A DNA stretch of 23,532 bases from CALJIC01 sp039805565 (GCA_039805565.1 JBDLTZ010000008.1:1-23532), one strand, 5' to 3'; positions 1-8,005 are shown, numbered from the stretch's first letter. Notes: generated by a model from the sequence alone, not told the origin. Program-made: numbers and translations.

Positions 1-2
1 AA

Positions 3-722
3 GAGGTCCAGTTTATCGTCAAAGTGAATAAGATCCAGGAGCGCCTGCTGCCCGAGTGGGACGAGGTGCCGACGCTCGAGGAGTTCGAGGGCACGGTCGA
101 TGAGCTGCGCGAGAAGACGCGCGGTGAGCTCGTCGAGGCCGCGCGTGAGAACGCCGAGCGCAAGGTGATCGACACCTACATCGGCCAGCTCGTCGAGCAG
201 TCCGAGTACGACCTCCCCGACGTCCTGATCGAGCAGGAGGCCGACCGGCTGCTGGAGCAGCAGGAGTACCAGCAGTTCGGCCGCTACGGCGTCACCGCCG
301 AGCAGGTCTACAAGATCCAGAACCGCAACCGCGACGACATCGTCAAGACGCTGCTGCCCCAGGGCGAGGAGCGCCTGAAGATCAACCTCGCCATGCGCGA
401 GGTGGTGCGGGCCGAGGGTCTGGAGATCGAGAACGCCGAGATCGACGCCGAGGTGGACCGGCTGGTCGAGCAGTACGAGGAGGCCCAGCGCGACCGCGCC
501 CGGCTTATGCTCAGCAACGAGCTGCGCTCGAGTGTGGCAAGCAACGTGCTGGACAAGAAGCTGCGCGATCGGTTGATGGCAATCGCCACTGGCACGGCCA
601 CCCGTGCCGAGGAGGCTCCGTCCTCGAGTGAGGGCGAAGCCGAGCCCGCCGCGGTTGGCGCCGTCGCGGAGCAGGCCACTGTGGCCGACGATGGGGACGG
701 CGAGGGCTCGTCCCGCGCGTAG
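3..722 (+). CDS. tig: Trigger factor, C-terminal part (5' end outside window)
   Basis: Ribosome-associated chaperone and peptidyl-prolyl isomerase that meets nascent chains at the exit tunnel. The open frame enters from the left edge, so the ribosome-binding and most of the PPIase domain are missing. The first visible residues (EVQFIVKVNKIQERLLPEWD) match the end of the PPIase domain and the KKIQERxLPELDD junction of the family. The rest is the long acidic, charged alpha-helical C-terminal chaperone domain. An Ala/Glu/Ser-rich low-complexity tail follows from about nt 600 and is probably disordered. Start codons inside the window (for example GTG at 24) are not the real start. The following clpP and clpX support the call, since tig-clpP-clpX is a classical order. 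Confidence 0.93.
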   Translation, partial: EVQFIVKVNKIQERLLPEWDEVPTLEEFEGTVDELREKTRGELVEAARENAERKVIDTYIGQLVEQSEYDLPDVLIEQEADRLLEQQEYQQFGRYGVTAEQVYKIQNRNRDDIVKTLLPQGEERLKINLAMREVVRAEGLEIENAEIDAEVDRLVEQYEEAQRDRARLMLSNELRSSVASNVLDKKLRDRLMAIATGTATRAEEAPSSSEGEAEPAAVGAVAEQATVADDGDGEGSSRA

Positions 723-747
723 AGACCCGCTAGGAATGGAGAGTACG

Positions 748-1404
748 ATGAACTGGAGTTCGCCACCGTCGACTGAGTGGCTGTCCCGGCGACCCGAGGC
801 GCTGATCCCGATGGTCGTCGAGAGCACGAACCGCGGCGAGCGTGCCTTCGATATCTACTCGCGTCTCCTTAAGGAGCGCATCATCCTTCTCGGCACGCCG
901 GTCGAGGACCAGATCGCCAACCTGATCGTCGCGCAGCTGCTGTTCCTCGAGCACGAGGACCCCGAGCGCGATATCTGGCTCTACATCAACAGCCCCGGTG
1001 GCTCGATCACCGCTGGTCTGGCGATCTACGACACGATGCAGGTGATCCGGCCGCAGGTCGCTACGGTGTGCGTCGGCATGGCCGGCAGCATGGCCACGCC
1101 GATCCTGGCCGGCGGGGCCAAGGGCAAGCGCTACAGCCTGCCGCACTCCACCGTCCACATGCACCCGGCTGGAGGCGGCGCCCGCGGCTACGCCCCCGAC
1201 GTGGAGATCATGGCCCGCGAGCTGCTTCGCATGCAGCAGATCATCCGCGAGCTCCTCTCCAAGGATACGGGCCAGCCGATCGAGCGCATCGCGCGCGACT
1301 TCGACCGCGACCTGTTCATGACGCCGGAGCAGGCCAAGGAGTACGGCATCATCGACGAGATCCTCAGCCGCGAGGATATGAGCGCTCTGGCCAGCGGACG
1401 ATAG
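748..1404 (+). CDS. clpP: ATP-dependent Clp protease proteolytic subunit ClpP
   Basis: Serine peptidase subunit of the cytoplasmic ClpXP/ClpAP protease; 218 aa from ATG 748. That start has GGAGAG (738-743) 4 nt upstream; the in-frame ATG at 736 has no room for a ribosome site, and frame extending up to 604 overlaps tig. Catalytic residues by family alignment are Ser114 in GMAGSMATPIL, His139 in HMHPAGGG and Asp188 in DRDLF; the His-Asp spacing of 49 equals that of E. coli ClpP. The flanks of the first two differ from the usual GQAASMGA and MIHQPLGG, with Met/Gly after the oxyanion glycine and HMHP in place of IHQP. The handle-region DVEIMARELLRM and the C-terminal GIIDEIL are canonical. It lies 25 nt after tig and is followed by clpX, its ATPase partner. 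Confidence 0.96.
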   Translation: MNWSSPPSTEWLSRRPEALIPMVVESTNRGERAFDIYSRLLKERIILLGTPVEDQIANLIVAQLLFLEHEDPERDIWLYINSPGGSITAGLAIYDTMQVIRPQVATVCVGMAGSMATPILAGGAKGKRYSLPHSTVHMHPAGGGARGYAPDVEIMARELLRMQQIIRELLSKDTGQPIERIARDFDRDLFMTPEQAKEYGIIDEILSREDMSALASGR

Positions 1405-1411
1405 CCCAGCA

Positions 1412-1489
1412 CCTTGAGCCTTGGGCCTTGAGCCTTGAGAGGGGAACCCTCCTGCTCAAGGCTCAAGGCTCAAGGCCCAAGACTCAACA
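1412..1489. repeat. Mirrored heptamer array A (clpP-clpX gap)
   Basis: Four 7-nt units CCTTGAG, CCTTGGG, CCTTGAG, CCTTGAG (1412-1439) are followed by a 15-nt spacer and then by reverse-complement units CTCAAGG x3, CCCAAGA, CTCAACA (1455-1489). The two arms can form a long hairpin in DNA or RNA. TTTT follows at 1491-1494, so it may act as a weak terminator or attenuator between clpP and clpX. The clpX ribosome site (GGAG 1496-1499) starts just after it. Confidence 0.9.
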
Positions 1490-1504
1490 CTTTTCGGAGC
1501 AACT

Positions 1505-2809
1505 ATGTCGCGCACACGGGGAAGCAACGCCGGCCGGGGCTCGTACCTATGCTCTTTCTGCGGCCGTGGTCAGGACGAGGTTCAGCGCCTCATCGCCGGC
1601 CCTGGCACCGTCTTTATCTGCGATGAGTGCGTCGCCCTGTGCAGTGCGATCATCGCCGAGGAGGGTGGCGCCCGCCCCGGACCCGCCCGCCGCACGCCCG
1701 CCACCGGCCCGGCCCGGCTCCCTGTGCCGCGCCGACTCCGCGAGTGGCTCGACCAGTACGTCATCGGGCAAGACCGCGCGAAGGTTGTGCTCTCGGTGGC
1801 GGTCTATAACCACTACAAGCGGCTCCGCGCCGGCCAGACGGTGGACGAGGTCGAGCTCGGCAAGAGCAATGTCCTGCTTGTCGGCCCCACGGGCAGCGGC
1901 AAGACACTGCTCGCGCAGACCCTCGCGCGCGTTCTCGATGTGCCCTTCGCGATCGCGGACGCTACCGCCCTCACCGAGGCCGGCTATGTCGGCGAGGATG
2001 TGGAGAACATCCTTCTGCGCCTCATCCAGGCCGCCGACGGCGATATCGAGCGTGCCCAGACAGGCATCATCTACATCGACGAGATCGACAAGATCGCCCG
2101 CAAGAGCGATAACCCCTCGATCACTCGCGATGTGTCCGGCGAGGGCGTGCAGCAGGCGCTGCTGAAGATCCTCGAGGGGTGCGTGGCGCACGTGCCGCCG
2201 ATGCCCGGCCGCAAGCACCCGCAGCAGGAGTTCATCCCGTTCGACACCACCCACGTCCTGTTCATCTGCGGCGGGGCATTCGAGGGACTCGATAAGGTCA
2301 TCGGGCAGCGGGTGGGCGCCAAGCGCACGATTGGCTTCGGCCAGGCCCCCGAGCAAGCCGACGACCCGGCCACGCTCCTCAGCCAGTGCGTCCCCGACGA
2401 CCTGCTGAAGTACGGGTTTATCCCCGAGTTCATCGGGCGCCTCCCGGTGCTCGCGGCCCTCGAGCCGCTTGACCGTGCCGCCATGGTCCGCATCCTCACT
2501 GAGCCGCGCAACGCGATCGTCAAGCAGTACCAGAAGATGCTCGCGCTTGACCACGTAGAGCTCGAGGTCACCCCTGACGCCCTCGAGGCAATTGCCGAGC
2601 GTGCCCTTAAGGCGCGCACCGGGGCACGTGCCCTCCGCACGATCGTCGAGGAGATGCTGCTCGACGTGATGTTCGACATACCGTCCCAAGAGCACATCGG
2701 TCGCTGTATCGTCAACGCCGAGGTGGTGGAGAAGCGTGGTCACCCGATCATGGTCCCTCGGACCGGCGAGCGTGGTGAGTTCCGCCGCCGTATGGACGAG
2801 GCCGTCTAG
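1505..2809 (+). CDS. clpX: ATP-dependent Clp protease ATP-binding subunit ClpX
   Basis: AAA+ unfoldase that recognises substrates and threads them into ClpP; 434 aa, near the family's usual 420-430. The N-terminal zinc-binding domain has C16-x2-C19 and C39-x2-C42. A Pro/Ala/Arg-rich linker (55-75) leads to the AAA+ module: Walker A GPTGSGKT (127-134), pore loop GYVGEDVE (160-167), Walker B IIYIDEID (188-195), an RKH-type loop (PGRKHP) and the IGF tripeptide (KRTIGFGQ) that docks on ClpP. The arginine-finger segment GFIPEFIGRLPV and the C-terminal sensor 2 helix (ARTGARALR) are also present. Start ATG 1505 is preceded by GGAG 5 nt away. It directly follows clpP, separated only by repeat array A. 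Confidence 0.97.
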   Translation: MSRTRGSNAGRGSYLCSFCGRGQDEVQRLIAGPGTVFICDECVALCSAIIAEEGGARPGPARRTPATGPARLPVPRRLREWLDQYVIGQDRAKVVLSVAVYNHYKRLRAGQTVDEVELGKSNVLLVGPTGSGKTLLAQTLARVLDVPFAIADATALTEAGYVGEDVENILLRLIQAADGDIERAQTGIIYIDEIDKIARKSDNPSITRDVSGEGVQQALLKILEGCVAHVPPMPGRKHPQQEFIPFDTTHVLFICGGAFEGLDKVIGQRVGAKRTIGFGQAPEQADDPATLLSQCVPDDLLKYGFIPEFIGRLPVLAALEPLDRAAMVRILTEPRNAIVKQYQKMLALDHVELEVTPDALEAIAERALKARTGARALRTIVEEMLLDVMFDIPSQEHIGRCIVNAEVVEKRGHPIMVPRTGERGEFRRRMDEAV

Positions 2810-2829
2810 CGGAATATGTCAAAAGCGTT

Positions 2830-2876
2830 ATCCGCCAGCGTGGGGCAAGGGCTTTACGCTCGGCGGATTTTGCTTT
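2830..2876 (+). terminator. Rho-independent terminator after clpX
   Basis: ATCCGCCAGCGT (2830-2841) pairs with ACGCTCGGCGGAT (2856-2868), leaving one bulged C and a 14-nt loop. TTTTGCTTT follows on the + strand. It starts 20 nt after the clpX stop. Confidence 0.85.
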
Positions 2877-2881
2877 ATACT
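2853..2881 (+). promoter_or_regulatory. Sigma-70-type promoter of the response regulator
   Basis: A -10 box TATACT (2876-2881) lies 17 nt after a -35-like TTTACG (2853-2858). The -35 is buried in the right arm of the clpX terminator. Transcription would start near 2888, giving a leader of about 23 nt. No clear Shine-Dalgarno precedes ATG 2911. Confidence 0.55.
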
Positions 2882-2910
2882 TCCACGGTACGTCGTAGAC
2901 TGGTACTACC

Positions 2911-3651
2911 ATGCGTGTTATTCGCCGAAACACAGACCGGGTGCCGGAAGAGGGTGCTGCGCCTCGCCGCATTCTGATCGCCGACGATGACCCGTCGATC
3001 GTCACGCTGATCCAGATCACGCTGAAGGACCCGCGCTACGAGCTCGTGGCCGTCAAGAACGGGCTCGAGGCGCTCAAGGCCTTCGAGGACGAGAAGTTCG
3101 ACGTGGTGATCCTGGACGTGATGATGCCGTACGTCGATGGCTTCGAGGCGGCCCAGCGCATCCGCGAGCGCTCCGACGTGCCGATCGTCATGCTGACCTC
3201 GCGCGATGGCACCGACGATATCGTCCACGGCTTCGAGCTTGGCGCCGATGAGTACATCACCAAGCCATTCAAGACGGCCGAGCTAATCGCGCGCGTCGAG
3301 GCAATCCTGCGCCGCGTCGAGGGGTACAAGCACCGCGTCGCGCCGCCTGTGGTGCGCGTCGGCGAGCTGGAGATCGATGAGCCACGCCACCGAGTCACGG
3401 TGCGCGGCAAAGAGGTCAACCTCACGCCGATGGAGTTCGAACTGCTGTACTTCCTGGCAGCCAACGCCGGGCACGTCTTCGACCGCGAGACACTGTTCCG
3501 CGAGGTCTGGGGCTACGACTACGTCGGCGAGACGAACTTGGTGGACGTGTGCGTGCGCCGCCTGCGCGAGAAGGTCGAGGTCGAGCCGTCACGCCCCAAG
3601 ACCATCCTCACGGTGCGCGGCGTGGGCTACAAGCTCGCCGAGCCCTCCTGA
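2911..3651 (+). CDS. OmpR/PhoB-family response regulator
   Basis: Two-component DNA-binding regulator, 246 aa. The receiver domain spans about 20-135, with the acidic pocket D25-D26-D27, phospho-acceptor D69 in VILDVMMPYVDG, switch T96 and invariant K118 in YITKPF. The C-terminal winged helix (about 150-244) has the family pattern LTPMEFELLYFLAAN, the recognition region ending in VDVCVRRLREKVE, and the wing ILTVRGVGYKL. The N-terminus carries about 18 extra residues before the first receiver strand. GTG at 2941 is an alternative start, and neither candidate has a clear ribosome site. No histidine kinase is adjacent, so it is an orphan in this window and its signal and targets cannot be told from sequence. 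Confidence 0.93.
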   Translation: MRVIRRNTDRVPEEGAAPRRILIADDDPSIVTLIQITLKDPRYELVAVKNGLEALKAFEDEKFDVVILDVMMPYVDGFEAAQRIRERSDVPIVMLTSRDGTDDIVHGFELGADEYITKPFKTAELIARVEAILRRVEGYKHRVAPPVVRVGELEIDEPRHRVTVRGKEVNLTPMEFELLYFLAANAGHVFDRETLFREVWGYDYVGETNLVDVCVRRLREKVEVEPSRPKTILTVRGVGYKLAEPS

Positions 3652-3666
3652 CACCCTTAGACTAGC

Positions 3667-3764
3667 CACAGAGCACACAAGAAACAAGCGAACGCCCTGC
3701 CGGCCAAGTGATGGCGCCGGCAGGGCGTTCTGGCGTAGCTTCGTTTGTCTCTTTGAGCTCTGTG
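3667..3764. terminator. Large inverted repeat between convergent genes, probable bidirectional terminator
   Basis: A perfect 15-bp stem (3690-3704 with 3716-3730, 11-nt loop) sits inside an outer pair CACAGAGC (3667-3674) / GCTCTGTG (3757-3764). The sequences between the inner and outer stems are imperfect inverted copies of each other (A-rich CACAAGAAACAAG on the left, the complement of AAAGAGACAAACGA on the right) and read roughly in 7-nt steps. It lies exactly between the converging ends of the response regulator and the VWA gene. U-tracts are weak on both strands. Confidence 0.6.
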
Positions 3765-3781
3765 CCCTTTATGGCGAATGG

Positions 3782-5023
3782 CTACGGCAGGAGGGCCGCC
3801 GTCATTGCTCCGCCCTGCACGCTGAGCTCAACAACTGCTTGCCCGCCGGGGGGCACCTCGATTCCCGCGACCTGGAGCGGCGTCTCGTCGCTGATCTCGA
3901 CGCTGTAGCTGCCGGCCGGCAGCTCGGCGGCGCTGTCGATCGGGCCGCTGAACAGCTCCTGCCCGTTCGTGTCGAGCACGCGGTAGTTGAGTGCCACGGC
4001 CTTCTGCAGCGCTGCCTCGAGCTGCGCGGCGTCGGCTGCGTCGAAGTAGCCGCCTGCCCCGCCCTCCGCGATCGCCTGTAGCCGCGCGCGCCAGTCCTGC
4101 TGCTCGATATTGAAGCCGATGACGCTCACGCGCACGTTCGGGAACTGCTCCCGAAGCTGCGTGGCGGCCGCAGCCGGGTCCCCCTCGCAGGTCTCATCGC
4201 CATCGCTCACCAGCACCACCAGCGTGTCCCCCTCGACGCCGGGGAGCGTCTCGGCGATCGTCTGGATCGACGCGGCCATGGGGGTTCGGCCGAACTCCAC
4301 CGGTCGGATGGCATTGATCTGTTGAGTCAGCGCCTCACGGTTGAGCGGCGCGAGCGGCGCCACAAGCTCCATGTCGCTGCAGTCGCGCGCGCGCCGATGC
4401 CCGTAGGTGCGTAGCGCCACGTTGGTGCCGTCGGGCAGGCGCTGCACCAGCGCGCCGAGCGACTCGTGGGCGATGTCGATCTTCTGCCGGTCGCCGAGCG
4501 GCGCAAGCATGCTGCCGGAGGCGTCGAGGATAATCTCGATGTTCTTTACGGCGCGCGTCAGCGTCTGGCCCTCGGCCATGCGCACGAGCAACGTGCCGGG
4601 CTGCGGGTCCGGCGTGGGCTCCGCGGTCGGCTCGGCTGTGGGCGGAACCGGGGTAGCGGTGGGCGGAACCGGGGTAGCGGTGGGCGGAACCGGGGTCGGC
4701 GCCACTGCTACCGGCTCAGGCCGTGGCCAGAGGAGGAATGCCCCCGCGCCGCCGCCCACGAGCAGCAGCGCCACTACCGCCGCGATCAGCCGCACTGGCA
4801 CTGTGCGCTGGCGTGGTGGTGGGGTTCCATCCGGCATCAACGAGCGCGAGAGGTCCAGCTTCAGCTGGGCCTCTGCGAGGAGCTTGCCCGCCTCCGGGTA
4901 GGACGCGTCCAAGCCCTGCAGCTCCGTGAACGCCGCGACGGCGTCGTCCCAACGGGCCTCACGGAACGCCTCGAGGCCTTTGAGATAGAGCCGCTCAGCG
5001 TCACTGTTACGATAGGTGCTCAC
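3782..5023 (-). CDS. TPR - transmembrane - von Willebrand factor A domain protein
   Basis: Predicted membrane-anchored protein of 413 aa with a metal-dependent adhesion domain. The N-terminus (about 8-55) is helical and TPR-like (YLKGLEAFREARWDDAVAAF). One transmembrane helix (about 77-99) follows, then a Pro/Thr linker with heptapeptide repeats TPVPPTA (109-140). The VWA domain (about 158-345) has a complete MIDAS: D167-x-S169-x-S171 in DASGSM, T247 in GRTPM and D274 in VSDGDET. The last 60 residues look like a small beta-sandwich. The topology suggests TPR inside and VWA outside the cell. The start is GTG 5023, with GGAG 8 nt upstream. It begins 22 nt after cpaF, so it is probably cotranscribed with the Tad ATPases. 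Its binding partner is unknown. Confidence 0.85.
   Translation of the reverse strand: MSTYRNSDAERLYLKGLEAFREARWDDAVAAFTELQGLDASYPEAGKLLAEAQLKLDLSRSLMPDGTPPPRQRTVPVRLIAAVVALLLVGGGAGAFLLWPRPEPVAVAPTPVPPTATPVPPTATPVPPTAEPTAEPTPDPQPGTLLVRMAEGQTLTRAVKNIEIILDASGSMLAPLGDRQKIDIAHESLGALVQRLPDGTNVALRTYGHRRARDCSDMELVAPLAPLNREALTQQINAIRPVEFGRTPMAASIQTIAETLPGVEGDTLVVLVSDGDETCEGDPAAAATQLREQFPNVRVSVIGFNIEQQDWRARLQAIAEGGAGGYFDAADAAQLEAALQKAVALNYRVLDTNGQELFSGPIDSAAELPAGSYSVEISDETPLQVAGIEVPPGGQAVVELSVQGGAMTAALLP
4640..4702 (-). repeat. 21-bp tandem repeat coding TPVPPTA linker
   Basis: Two exact 21-bp copies (4640-4660, 4661-4681) and a third partial copy (4682-4702) encode, on the minus strand, the heptapeptide linker between the membrane helix and the VWA domain. 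Confidence 0.9.
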
Positions 5024-5045
5024 AGCAGGTGCTCCGCGTTACTTG

Positions 5046-6461
5046 TTATAGCCGCATGCCCGGGACCTGGTGCCCGAACACCTGCGGCCCGAGTGAGATG
5101 TTGCTCTGCAGCAGGCGCTCGAGGAACCGCGGACGGATGCCGGTGGGCACGACCCGCCCGATAATCTGGCCGTCGCGCACGCCCTGGTGCTGGAAGACAA
5201 ACAGGTCCGACATCGAGACCACGTCGTTCTCCATACCGGTGACCTCGCAGATCTGCGTGATGCGCCGCGAGCCATCCTTCATACGCTCGAGCTGGACGAT
5301 CAGGTTCACCGCCGAGGCGACCTGCTCGCGGATGGCGCGCACCGGTAGATCCATGCCGGCCATCAGCACCATCGTCTCCATACGGCGTAGCGCGTCGCGC
5401 GGGGAGTTGGAGTGCAAGGTGGTCATCGAGCCGTCGTGGCCGGTGTTCATGGCCTGGAGCATGTCGAGCGCCTCGCCGGCGCGGCACTCCCCGACCACGA
5501 TGCGGTCCGGGCGCATACGCAGCGAGTTGACCACCAGGTCCCGCATGCTGACCTCGCCGCGCCCCTCGATGTTGGCCGGGCGCGACTCGAGCGTGACGAC
5601 GTGGCGCTGCATCAGCTGGAGCTCGGCGGCGTTCTCCACGGTGACGATGCGCTCGTCCTCGGGGATGAACGACGACAGGACGTTCAGCAGGGTGGTCTTG
5701 CCGGTGCCGGTTCCGCCTGAGACAATGACATTCAGCCGGCCCATGACGCAGGCGCGCAGGAACTCCATAATCTCGGGCGAGGCCGAGCCGCGCATCACCA
5801 AATCGTGGGCGGTGAGCGGCTTCTTGGAGAACTTTCGGATGGTGATCGTGCTACCGTTCAGGGCAAGCGGCGGGATGATCGCGTTGACGCGGCTGCCGTC
5901 GGGCAGGCGGGCGTCCACCATCGGCGTGCTCTCGTCACAGCGGCGCCCGAGCGGCGAGATGATCCGGTCGATGATCCGCCGCACGTGCTCCTCGTCGGCG
6001 AAGTGCAGGTCCGTCTCGTAGAGCCGGCCGGCGCGCTCGATGTAGATCTGGTGCGGCCCATTGACCATGATCTCGGTGACGCTCTCGTCGGCCAGCAGCT
6101 GCTCGAGCGGCCCGAGTCCCAGCAGCTCCGACTGCGCCTGGCGGATGAGGCGGTGACGCTCGCGGTCGGGCAGGACCCTGGCGGACTTCTCGAGCTGCTC
6201 GGTGACGAGCTGTCCAATGCGCCGGGCGTAGAACTCGGGGTCCTTCTTTGCCTTCGTGTCGGACTCGGAGACGAGCTGTTTCTGGACTTGCTCGATCAGT
6301 TCGCGGTCCTCGCGCGACACCATCGGCACCGCCACGGGCGCTGGGGCCGGCGCGGGCTCGGGCTGCTGCCACGCGGAGGCACGTGGGTCGGCCCCTCCGA
6401 ACGGCTCTGGCTGAGGATCGTAGTCCTTGCTGCCCGGCCGGTTCACGCGCAGTCTAGGCAT
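5046..6461 (-). CDS. cpaF: Type II/IV secretion system ATPase, TadA/CpaF family
   Basis: Cytoplasmic hexameric ATPase that powers assembly of Flp/Tad pili or a related export machine; 471 aa. ATG 6461 is preferred because AAGGAG lies 6 nt upstream; the in-frame ATG at 6482 lacks a ribosome site. Residues 1-50 are a Pro/Ala/Gln-rich disordered tail. The N-terminal CpaF domain includes GPLEQLLADESVTEIMVNGP. The ATPase core has Walker A GGTGTGKT (249-256), Asp box VENAAELQL (275-283), Walker B RPDRIVVGECR with E325, and His box TTLHSNSP (347-354). It lies downstream of the TadZ-like gene and upstream of the VWA gene on the same strand. The TadB and TadC membrane proteins that usually follow cpaF are absent from this cluster. 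Confidence 0.95.
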   Translation of the reverse strand: MPRLRVNRPGSKDYDPQPEPFGGADPRASAWQQPEPAPAPAPVAVPMVSREDRELIEQVQKQLVSESDTKAKKDPEFYARRIGQLVTEQLEKSARVLPDRERHRLIRQAQSELLGLGPLEQLLADESVTEIMVNGPHQIYIERAGRLYETDLHFADEEHVRRIIDRIISPLGRRCDESTPMVDARLPDGSRVNAIIPPLALNGSTITIRKFSKKPLTAHDLVMRGSASPEIMEFLRACVMGRLNVIVSGGTGTGKTTLLNVLSSFIPEDERIVTVENAAELQLMQRHVVTLESRPANIEGRGEVSMRDLVVNSLRMRPDRIVVGECRAGEALDMLQAMNTGHDGSMTTLHSNSPRDALRRMETMVLMAGMDLPVRAIREQVASAVNLIVQLERMKDGSRRITQICEVTGMENDVVSMSDLFVFQHQGVRDGQIIGRVVPTGIRPRFLERLLQSNISLGPQVFGHQVPGMRL

Positions 6462-6502
6462 CGGTGTCTCCTTCGTCTTCATGCGGAGAGCAGCGAGCCA
6501 GA

Positions 6503-6521
6503 GAGCGGCGCCGCGCCGCTC
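6503..6521 (-). promoter_or_regulatory. GC-rich hairpin between the TadZ-like gene and cpaF
   Basis: GAGCGGCG (6503-6510) pairs perfectly with CGCCGCTC (6514-6521) around a 3-nt loop, in the 111-nt gap between the two genes. There is no U-tract on the minus strand, so a processing or stability stem is more likely than a terminator. Confidence 0.4.
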
Positions 6522-6572
6522 CCATGGCTAAGCTCTCTGAAGTTACTGTGGGTAAGGGGGGCCGCAGGTCGA

Positions 6573-7841
6573 TCAGGACTCGCCGCGCACCAGGCGCATC
6601 AGGCTACGGCGCTCACGCGCGGGGCGCTCGGGCTCGCGGGACTTGCTGGCCTTGCCGGGGTTCATCAGGGAGATGGTAGTTACGTCGTCGCCGGAGATGT
6701 AGGCCGCCAGCTTGAACAGGCTCTGGGCCACCCAGCTCTGCGGGTGCGACGCGACCACCGGGATGCCGCGGTTGACGCTGTGGGTCACGAACTGACCCTC
6801 GCTGGGGATGTTCGCTCCGACCGGGTGCTTGAGGTGCTTCTGGACATCCTGCAGCGCGATGCCATTGACGCTCGGGAAGCGGTTCAGCACCAGCGTCACG
6901 CGGCCGCGAACCAGCTCCTGCTGGTTCATATACTCGAGGAAGTACTTGGTGTTCTTGAGCGCCGGCACCTCGGGCGTGGTCACCACCAGCACCTCGTCGG
7001 CCATGCTGAGGAGCGTCTCGGTCACTTCGTCGAGGAAGGACCAGGTGTCGGCCACGACGTACATATTGCGCGCCAGGAGAGCCTCCAGGATGGCGCTGAT
7101 CTGGGGCGCGCTCACCTCGCCGGCTACATCGGGGGTGTTGGGCGCAAGCAGCACCTGGATGCCCGAGGTGTGCGACTGGAGCACCGGCTGGAGCATCGCA
7201 TCGTCGATATCGTCCACGTGCGCGAGCAGGTTTTGCAGTGTGTGGCGCGACCACATGTTCAGCTGCACGCCGACATCGCCGAACTGGAGGCCGAAGTCCG
7301 CCAGGACGACGCGGCCGCTGCTGAGCTGCCGAAGTGCGACGGCGAGGTTGGTAGCGATCGTGGTGGTGCCCACACCGCCCTTGGGTGAGGTGAGGACGAT
7401 CAGCTTGCCGCGGCCGCGGGCCGAGGGCTGGGCCGGGTCTGGTACGAGCGCGCGCGTGCGGCGATCCTGCTCGGTGGCCAGCATCGAACGGATGCCCGCC
7501 ATCAGGTCGCTGTGGCTCACAGGGCGGCTGACGACGTCGCGGGCGCCGGCGGCGACGAGCCGCCGCAGCGCTGCCACATCGGCCTGGGCTACTACGGCGA
7601 TGCAGAGGGTCGATGGGACGCTGGTAAAGATCTGGCGGATGGCCGACTCAGTCTGCTCGAGATCTCGGTCGACGATCACGAGATCCGGACGATTCTGCTG
7701 CACCAGTGACACGCCGGCAGCGAGTGCACCGACACGGTCGACGCTCTCGACTTCGACCTCGCGTGCAAGCCGGTTGATCCACTCCTGGTCGAGCTGGTCC
7801 GGCGAGGTGATGACGACAACACGAATAGGTCTGGCTGTCAC
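6573..7841 (-). CDS. cpaE: TadZ/CpaE-like protein: receiver-like domain plus MinD/ParA-type ATPase
   Basis: Probable localisation factor for the Tad pilus machinery; 422 aa. The first 125 residues form a degenerate response-regulator fold (VVVITSPDQL, DLVIVDRD with D58 near the usual phospho-acceptor place, AAGARDVVSRPV). Residues 145-390 form a MinD/ParA ATPase. Its deviant Walker A reads K154-GGVG-T159-TT: the signature lysine K154 is kept, while the P-loop lysine expected at 159 is threonine, as in a number of TadZ/CpaE proteins. VVLADFGLQFGDVG is the switch I region. The C-terminal tail (395-422) is basic. The start is GTG 7841, with AAAGGA 8 nt upstream. It heads the minus-strand row with cpaF. 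Confidence 0.85.
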   Translation of the reverse strand: MTARPIRVVVITSPDQLDQEWINRLAREVEVESVDRVGALAAGVSLVQQNRPDLVIVDRDLEQTESAIRQIFTSVPSTLCIAVVAQADVAALRRLVAAGARDVVSRPVSHSDLMAGIRSMLATEQDRRTRALVPDPAQPSARGRGKLIVLTSPKGGVGTTTIATNLAVALRQLSSGRVVLADFGLQFGDVGVQLNMWSRHTLQNLLAHVDDIDDAMLQPVLQSHTSGIQVLLAPNTPDVAGEVSAPQISAILEALLARNMYVVADTWSFLDEVTETLLSMADEVLVVTTPEVPALKNTKYFLEYMNQQELVRGRVTLVLNRFPSVNGIALQDVQKHLKHPVGANIPSEGQFVTHSVNRGIPVVASHPQSWVAQSLFKLAAYISGDDVTTISLMNPGKASKSREPERPARERRSLMRLVRGES

Positions 7842-7901
7842 CGGTATCGTCCTTTCTGCGCGTGTGTTCGAGGGTGTGCGGCATTGCCCGCGGCAGAGGG
7901 T

Positions 7902-7907
7902 ATAGTA
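7902..7907 (-). promoter_or_regulatory. Possible -10 box of the cpaE row
   Basis: TACTAT on the minus strand, 60 nt before the GTG start. No convincing -35 was found, so this is a weak call. Confidence 0.25.
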
Positions 7908-8005
7908 TTCATCTTACCGCGCCGGCTTCACAATGCCTTGTCGGGGCCGCGGGTGCTGTTGTCATTGATACTATATAGAACGCGATGGATATGGATTCGA
8001 TACCA

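Noticed and set aside
604..747. Longer N-terminus for ClpP starting at 604
   Set aside because: It would overlap tig by over 100 nt, is Arg/Pro-rich and unlike any ClpP leader; ATG 748 has a ribosome site.
1547..2743. 398-aa minus-strand frame opposite clpX
   Set aside because: Antisense shadow; clpX on the + strand has all AAA+ motifs.
5805..7388. 527-aa open frame on the + strand opposite cpaF and the TadZ-like gene
   Set aside because: It is the antisense shadow of two clear genes; its composition (Leu/Gly/Arg/His-rich, no motifs) is typical of reverse-complement frames at high GC.
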